Assembly (NCBI GenBank): GCA_021234155.1
Contig: JAJEKV010000010.1
Location: 22,344,833 to 22,408,832, forward strand
DNA: 64,000 nucleotides
Direction of reading: 5' to 3'
From: Isoetes taiwanensis
Taxonomy: Eukaryota; Streptophyta; Lycopodiopsida; Isoetales; Isoetaceae
The first letter of the stretch is position 1; each line of letters starts with the position of its first letter. The notes beneath the pieces were generated by a model that was not told where the DNA came from, ran no database searches, and saw only the letters and a program-made list of their open reading frames with translations. Below, in pieces: positions 58,682 to 64,000 of the stretch. The position numbers and the translations under genes are program-made.

Positions 58682-59382
58682 TGGGCGATGATGGGACTCG
58701 ATCGGATGCTCTCTATGCCGCGATGCGTGGTAATGCACACCGGCCGTAGGAGGGTCATGGTGAAGGTCAAAGTGATCATCTTGATGATGGGGATCGTGAG
58801 ACGTTCCCAGCTTAAAACCCTTGGGGCATGATGCACTAGGGGTACTTTCACCGGGTAACCGAGTACAAGGTAGCACTTGATCATGGGCAATGATAGGATC
58901 ATCTTAAATGGTCCTTAAGCTCAAATCCGAAAGGGCCATGATCGAGTGCAAGGTAGTAGGGTAACCTTGAGCTAGTAGTTCGGCTCAAGGAGATAGGTAA
59001 GGGGGGTGGTCCCCTAAAACCACAAACTTATTAACTTAAATAACGTAATGTGCTACTTGTGCAGGCCAGTGAAGGGAAGCATGAAGGAGGGAGCACGTTA
59101 TTTAGAAGATAGGAGTCATAGATTTTAGACTAACTATGAACTCCTAAATTTGTTGTAATAATATTATATGTGTATACTTTTATAATAATAGTTGTTATGG
59201 CTATATAATTTTGTATAACTTATAAATATAGCTTTATAATTACATAATAAGTAATTAACGAAAAGTTGATCTTTTCAATAGAGTTAAATTCATATATTCT
59301 TGTTGTGTGCTTTTGCAGGATTAGTGTAGGCTAGTCACCTTAGCATAATGCTGAGGACAGCATTATCCTAAGGGGGGGAGAA
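58682..59382 (+). other. Outer chromovirus 3' untranslated region, unit B
   Basis: Copy of 34053-34743, with the GCGATGATGGGA repeats and the polypurine tract ending at 59382. No gene. The AT-rich second half is almost identical to unit A. Confidence 0.75.
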
Positions 59383-61025
59383 TGTGACATTCCAGGGAAA
59401 TATACGCCATAAATACGTATATTTCCGTGTCCACACTATACAAGTCTATCTTCATAGCCTTGTATACCATAGATTGTGGCACTAGGGGGCATGACTAAGT
59501 TATTCATATAACTTAGCCAACCTTAGGTTAAGACCATTTTCCACGTGGCCTTAACCTATTGGGCACCTGCCACACGGACTTACCCTATTGGAGCCATGTG
59601 GCATAACATGTGAACCCTAACCTATAAAGGCCTAAACCCTAACCCTAGGCCTCTTTTCCGCTCCAACAACAGGAACCTTTCTTCGCTCAAAACTCCGTTT
59701 CGAGAACCGGCCTGCTATGGCACAAAGATAGCGTGGCAGCCCCCGGCGTGGAGCGTGCTAGCGGGAGTGGGAGCTACCTCAAACACCTTGAAGATCATGG
59801 AGACGTCAGGATTGGGAGTGAGTGCTTCTGGAGCAGGTATGTGGAGTAGTGCTCTTAGTAGTCCATCTGGAAGTTAGCACTTTAGATGGGTTAGCATGTC
59901 GTATCTAGAGTAGAGCCATCCTAGAACCCCTATTCAACATCTTGAACCCTAATCAAGGAACCCTAACTGTAAGTTAGATATGTATGATTAGGTTAAGATG
60001 TTCTTATGATGATTATCATGTTATGATGCTATGTGTGTTGGTTGATCATGTTTGCTCCTCTTGTATTGGGAAGGGGGGTAGAGCCTAGTAGCCATTATGT
60101 AGTATGCTCCTAGTCTGAATCCCTTAGTTCCTATTAGTTGCGGCCTGTGCATAGGAACCCACCGGGCTATGCAAGCTATGGTGTGACTCAACACTACACA
60201 ACGGGGCTAGAGGCGAGATGGAGGGAGGATCCCTGCCGAGTGGGGGCTACGGGGGATCCCATAGTGGGCTAGGCTTATGGTCGGTCACTTCGTGTGGGCC
60301 GAGCATGGGTCCGACACCTCCTGGGGCGATGGTGTCGCCCTGCCTCTCAAGAGTTGCAAGTGTCAGCTTGGCTCTTGTTTTGGGGGGTTCAGTCGGGTAC
60401 GAATCGTGTGTCGCCACGATTCTCTAGCCGCCCGTGGAGCCTCTAGACCCCGGGAAGGGGAGATGCAACCCTTCCTACCTCGACGGACCAGGGAGATGCA
60501 ACCTGGAGTAGTCCCGATGGGTGATGCCATGGGATTGCGTATCCGGAAGGTTAGAGTCATGCCAGAGCCTGATCTAGCCCATCTGCAAAGTATGCACAGG
60601 AGGGGCGGATGGAGTGGTCAACCCTAGCCATTGTCTTATGCCAGCCCCGCCATTGTTACGACTCGGTCTGTTCTATCTTGAGGCCTTACCAGTCCGTCCA
60701 CTTCCCTATGTGTCGGAGCCACGGGTAGGAGCTCTCATGTTTTATGGCATATGATTATGTTCTTTGCACCTATGGATATGTGGATGAGCTACCCTTCGAG
60801 GTAGTATGTTGTATTGCTAGTTGCTAGTTCTGACGATGTTTATGCTTCCGCTGTGATAGGAGCCCATAGGGGAAAGGCACGCAAGACACCTTCGTGTCCC
60901 CTTCCCGCACTACGATCATCTCAGAGTGCGGAATAGACGGAGGGCCCGTGCGGTTGCAGGACCAGGTGGGGGATTTCTTGCCGAGTATACGGCCGGGTGC
61001 CGTATGTTTAGCAGGTAGCGTCACA
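59383..61025 (+). repeat. Outer chromovirus 3' LTR, unit B
   Basis: 1643 bp, TGTGACATTCC to GCGTCACA. Same TATA (about 59622) and telo-box-like AAACCCTAACCCTAGG as unit A. Confidence 0.85.
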
Positions 61026-61109
61026 ACAAGCGACGACGAAACATACGTTTTTCTCCCATTTGGAACAAATAAAAACATAAAGAAAGGAAGATAGATGTGA
61101 TACACTCAC

Positions 61110-61424
61110 AATATTTGCGTTATGTTCGAGGTTATTTTCTTCATCAAGTTGCATTGGTCGATTGCGACATATTCCATACTTTGCTTCATGATCCTGTCGA
61201 ATGCGATATGAACGACTTGTCTTGCCATTACATTTATTGCACCAACAAGTGCCTCGATGAAGGTAGAGAACTTCCGTCGGGTCTCTCCTAGCCCTTTTCC
61301 TATATCTTTGTCGGGAGGAGGATGATGAATTTGATGAAGAATAGGTTGAAGAAGATGATTTGGCCACCTGGCGTGGCAAACAATCGTTCCCACTATTGTA
61401 GCTACTAGTTCCAGAGCTCGTCAT
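61110..61424 (-). CDS. N-terminal exon of an unidentified, possibly CACTA-associated, protein (unit B)
   Basis: Identical in sequence to 36475-36789: ATG at 61424, Ser-rich start, CWCNKCNG motif, donor GTGAGT at 61109. As in unit A the LTR of the chromovirus ends 85 bp further along, so the following exon is cut off. Not known to be expressed. Confidence 0.4.
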
Positions 61425-63649
61425 TTGACATTTGGAAATGGATCTAGTGACACAAACCTATGGTAAGAATATTGCCTAGCAAAAAAAAAGAATCAAAAGT
61501 AAAAAAACAACATAGTATGGATTGAGTGAGCTTAGCTAGGAGTGGAAAAGAAGATGAGATTCTGCCACTTTATGAAAGGACATATCAGCAGCTCTAGGGA
61601 ATAATAATGGCCCATGACTAGATGCCTTTGCTACGGGCCAAGGTTGGAGGCAAAAGAATACCGTCTTCCTGCCACACTTTTATTTGGACTTTCTTGGTAA
61701 GATCTTTACAACCAGAGTTATTTCCTTGTGAAAGATAATCAGGAAATGTTTAGGTAGGATATTCAATAGATTTGATATAATGTCTATCAACGTTTGTTGT
61801 TGTGCAGGCTTTGCTTTGTTATTTCGTAAATTACGTTAATTGTCCCGCTTGTAAATCGCACACTAATCATAACACTTTTCTAACTCTGTATACATTTGCC
61901 TTACGGCTCTGTGTTGGATGTGTTCAACTAGCAGTTTGCTGGTTATAGATGCCCATGCTAGAATATCACTGCCTAACTTGACACATGCCCTATGGTGATT
62001 GATTCGTGCTCAACTCACACCGATAACTTTTTAGAGATGCCCAAGCTAGAATATCACTCTAACTTGACAATGATACACCCTGTGGTACATCTATGAGTAA
62101 GATCACTACCGCAAGATCTGAATCTATATATAGAATTGACCAGATATGGCATAGAAAATGCCAGCCATTTACTCTGAGTTCAAATTCTCTTTGCCCAATC
62201 CTAACTATTGTCAGTAGCAAGTAGCAATTTTCAGTCTTAAGTAGCAATTTTCATAATTTATTGAAGCCAATCCTAACTTTTTGTCATTACATAAACGTAG
62301 CAGATCCATATGTGTAGTAAACAGCCAGAAATTGCTCTTATGTTACTTCTTGCTCAAAATCTTATTAATGTGCATGCAGACAGTCAAACCAGATACTATA
62401 TTATGCATTTAAAGTATGTTGGATCTTTCAAACCATAAGGTCTATACAGCATGAAAACCCATTCCAAAATTCCTTTTCCATTTATAAACTCCACACGGAC
62501 TATCAGTCACATTAAGCCAACGAGCGTTCCAAACCGGATTCTAGAATAGTAAATATTTTCATGATAGTAAAGGCTTTCAACAGGTTTGACAAATGCTTAT
62601 AACTTAGCATGTAATTTCTTCTTCATTACCTCAGCATGTATTTTGAAACCGTATTTGAAGTATTTAAATTTAGGGATAAGATAGAATCTGAAAAGCTTAT
62701 AGAAAAGCTCATATTCATCACACTTAGGAACTGTTTTTACAGTAGGAATATCCCTGAACCAAATTTTTGATAATAATGCAAAGAGTTTCTTTGTCTTGTG
62801 GATCCTTATTGCAAAGAGTAAGTGCTATAGAAGAGCTCGTAGGTATTTTACTTTGGTGGCTGTAAATATTCATGTTTGAGCAAGAATTAAAGTGAGTTGT
62901 TTTTCTATGGCAGCATAAAGCCATGGACTAACTAACGGGACAAGCCCAGGTGTCATCTTTAAGATAAAACCCAAGAAGGAGAAAGAAGTTACAAACAGGG
63001 TAAGTGTATTTCATTCAATAATCGTGGTTTGTATGAATTTAAATTTATCTTATGTTTATATATTATACATGCAGAATATTTGCTATATTGATAGTGACTC
63101 TGATAAAGAACCTGATAAAGAACAGGTATGAAGGGCTATCAAAGCGATTCGTATTACATGAAATTCTTTTAATTCAAGCTAATTTCTCCCTTGAACTAAT
63201 TAGGAGGAAGACAATGATGAAGGCAAAAGAAATGAAGATGGACTCTAGAATCAAGAGGGTTGAATCTAAATTTTATTACTTTTAAGTAGTTAAAGGCCCT
63301 TCTTTTATTGAGACGTTCAGAAAATTCAATGCTCAATGTTGAATTTTTTTTTTTCGAAGCATGACCTCAATGCTCATTTTTATTGTTTATGATCCTTATA
63401 TATCTATAATGCAATTGATTATTTTGTTTTCTTAGAACCATCAAACTTGTCTTTTTCTTATTATTGAAACTTGCCTGTTGCATTCGAGTAACAATGTAGA
63501 CAAGTGCAATCCACATTTGAAATGAATTATTTGTGTGTTCGTATTGTTATTTTTCACTATTTCGAGAAGGGTGTGTTCTATTTTTCACAAATTTTTGTTG
63601 ATAAGTTGACACTATTTCACAAATGGTGTCTCTTTAAGTTTGCTATTAC
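61425..63649. other. AT-rich DNA, unit B, with exon-like fragments and the empty site of element C
   Basis: Copy of 36790-38627 plus 41183-41570. AAGAGGGTTGAATC at 63253-63266 is the uninterrupted target of element C. No gene beyond the small exon-like pieces at 62923-63258 described for unit A. Confidence 0.6.
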
Positions 63650-63890
63650 GTTGGTGTAATTTTGTCACAAGTTATAACCTAAAGCTTGCTATGACCTTCT
63701 TGTAATTTTGTCACAAGTTGTAACCCAAAGCTCGTCACTACCTTATTGTAATTTTGTCACAAGTTATAACCCAAAGATAGTCACTACCTTGGTGTAATTT
63801 GGGAATAAGTCATTACTCAAAGCTCGTCACTATGTATTTGTAGTTTTGTCACAAATCATTACTTAACATTGCTATATGCGAGTCACAAAC
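63650..63890. repeat. 46-bp minisatellite, uninterrupted copy
   Basis: GTAATTTTGTCACAAGTT-type units start at 63656, 63702, 63748, 63793 and 63840 (spacings 46, 46, 45, 47), each followed by AACCCAAAGCTYGTCACTACC-like sequence. Confidence 0.88.
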
Positions 63891-64000
63891 CATGGTACAA
63901 CTCAACACAATGCTTCTTGATATTCTTGACACTAAACTGCTATCATAGGTATTAGGTGATGCTAATTTGTCACAATACGAGTTGCAACCTTGTCGGAAAC

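Overview
The window is transposon-dominated DNA from a land plant. The evidence is a decayed plant-type JmjC histone-demethylase fragment, three kinds of plant Ty3/gypsy LTR retrotransposon (a chromodomain element, a Tat-like element with a second RNase H, and a non-chromodomain element with an extra 3' ORF), a TRIM-like element, LINE 3' ends, a tRNA-derived SINE head and a TIR DNA transposon. I see no intact host gene, no operon, no rRNA and no CRISPR. Species cannot be settled from the sequence.

Layout. 1-1150: JmjC pseudogene. 1150-5545: intergenic DNA with CACTA-type termini and a minus-strand gypsy protease/RT fragment. 5546-16681: element A, an 11.1-kb minus-strand Tat-like retrotransposon with about 2.4-kb LTRs and target duplication CCCAT; it sits in a degenerate decamer-repeat locus that resumes at 16682-17335 and carries heat-shock-element-like arrays. 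17355-17880: SINE head and a CCGTAGGATC tandem repeat. About 18.2-36.39 kb: a decayed chromovirus (pol 20.3-22.3 kb, chromodomain to 22749, 3' LTR 34744-36390), split by element B (22939-34052, LTR about 580 bp, target duplication TGGGC). Element B encodes Gag-PR-RT-RNH-INT followed by a roughly 3.2-kb extra ORF region in the env position (coiled coil, no membrane segment seen) whose end is read from the 3' LTR. 36391-43648: downstream DNA with a CACTA-like N-terminal exon, TRIM-like element C (38628-41177, target duplication AGGGT), a LINE 3' end and an unclassified 714-bp insert.

From 43649 to the window end, most of this is present a second time: 43649-64000 repeats 24995-43609. It is a tandem segmental duplication with core unit about 14.4 kb, starting inside element B gag. 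The second unit has gained a 6031-bp DNA transposon (45394-51424, TIR CACAAGGCC, TSD ACA). The first unit has three insertions absent from the second. The two units therefore act as filled and empty sites for one another and fix the borders of four mobile elements.

Two sequence-wide signals stand out. First, many differences between repeat copies are centred on CAG/CTG, with the middle base lost or replaced so that CG appears; this looks like systematic base-calling error at CHG-methylated cytosines, so many frameshifts here may not be real. Second, six in-frame stops noted in element B are TAG at CAG positions (four confirmed by an intact CAG in another copy), as expected from deamination of methylated CHG sites. 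Products are mostly annotated as pseudogenes for these reasons.
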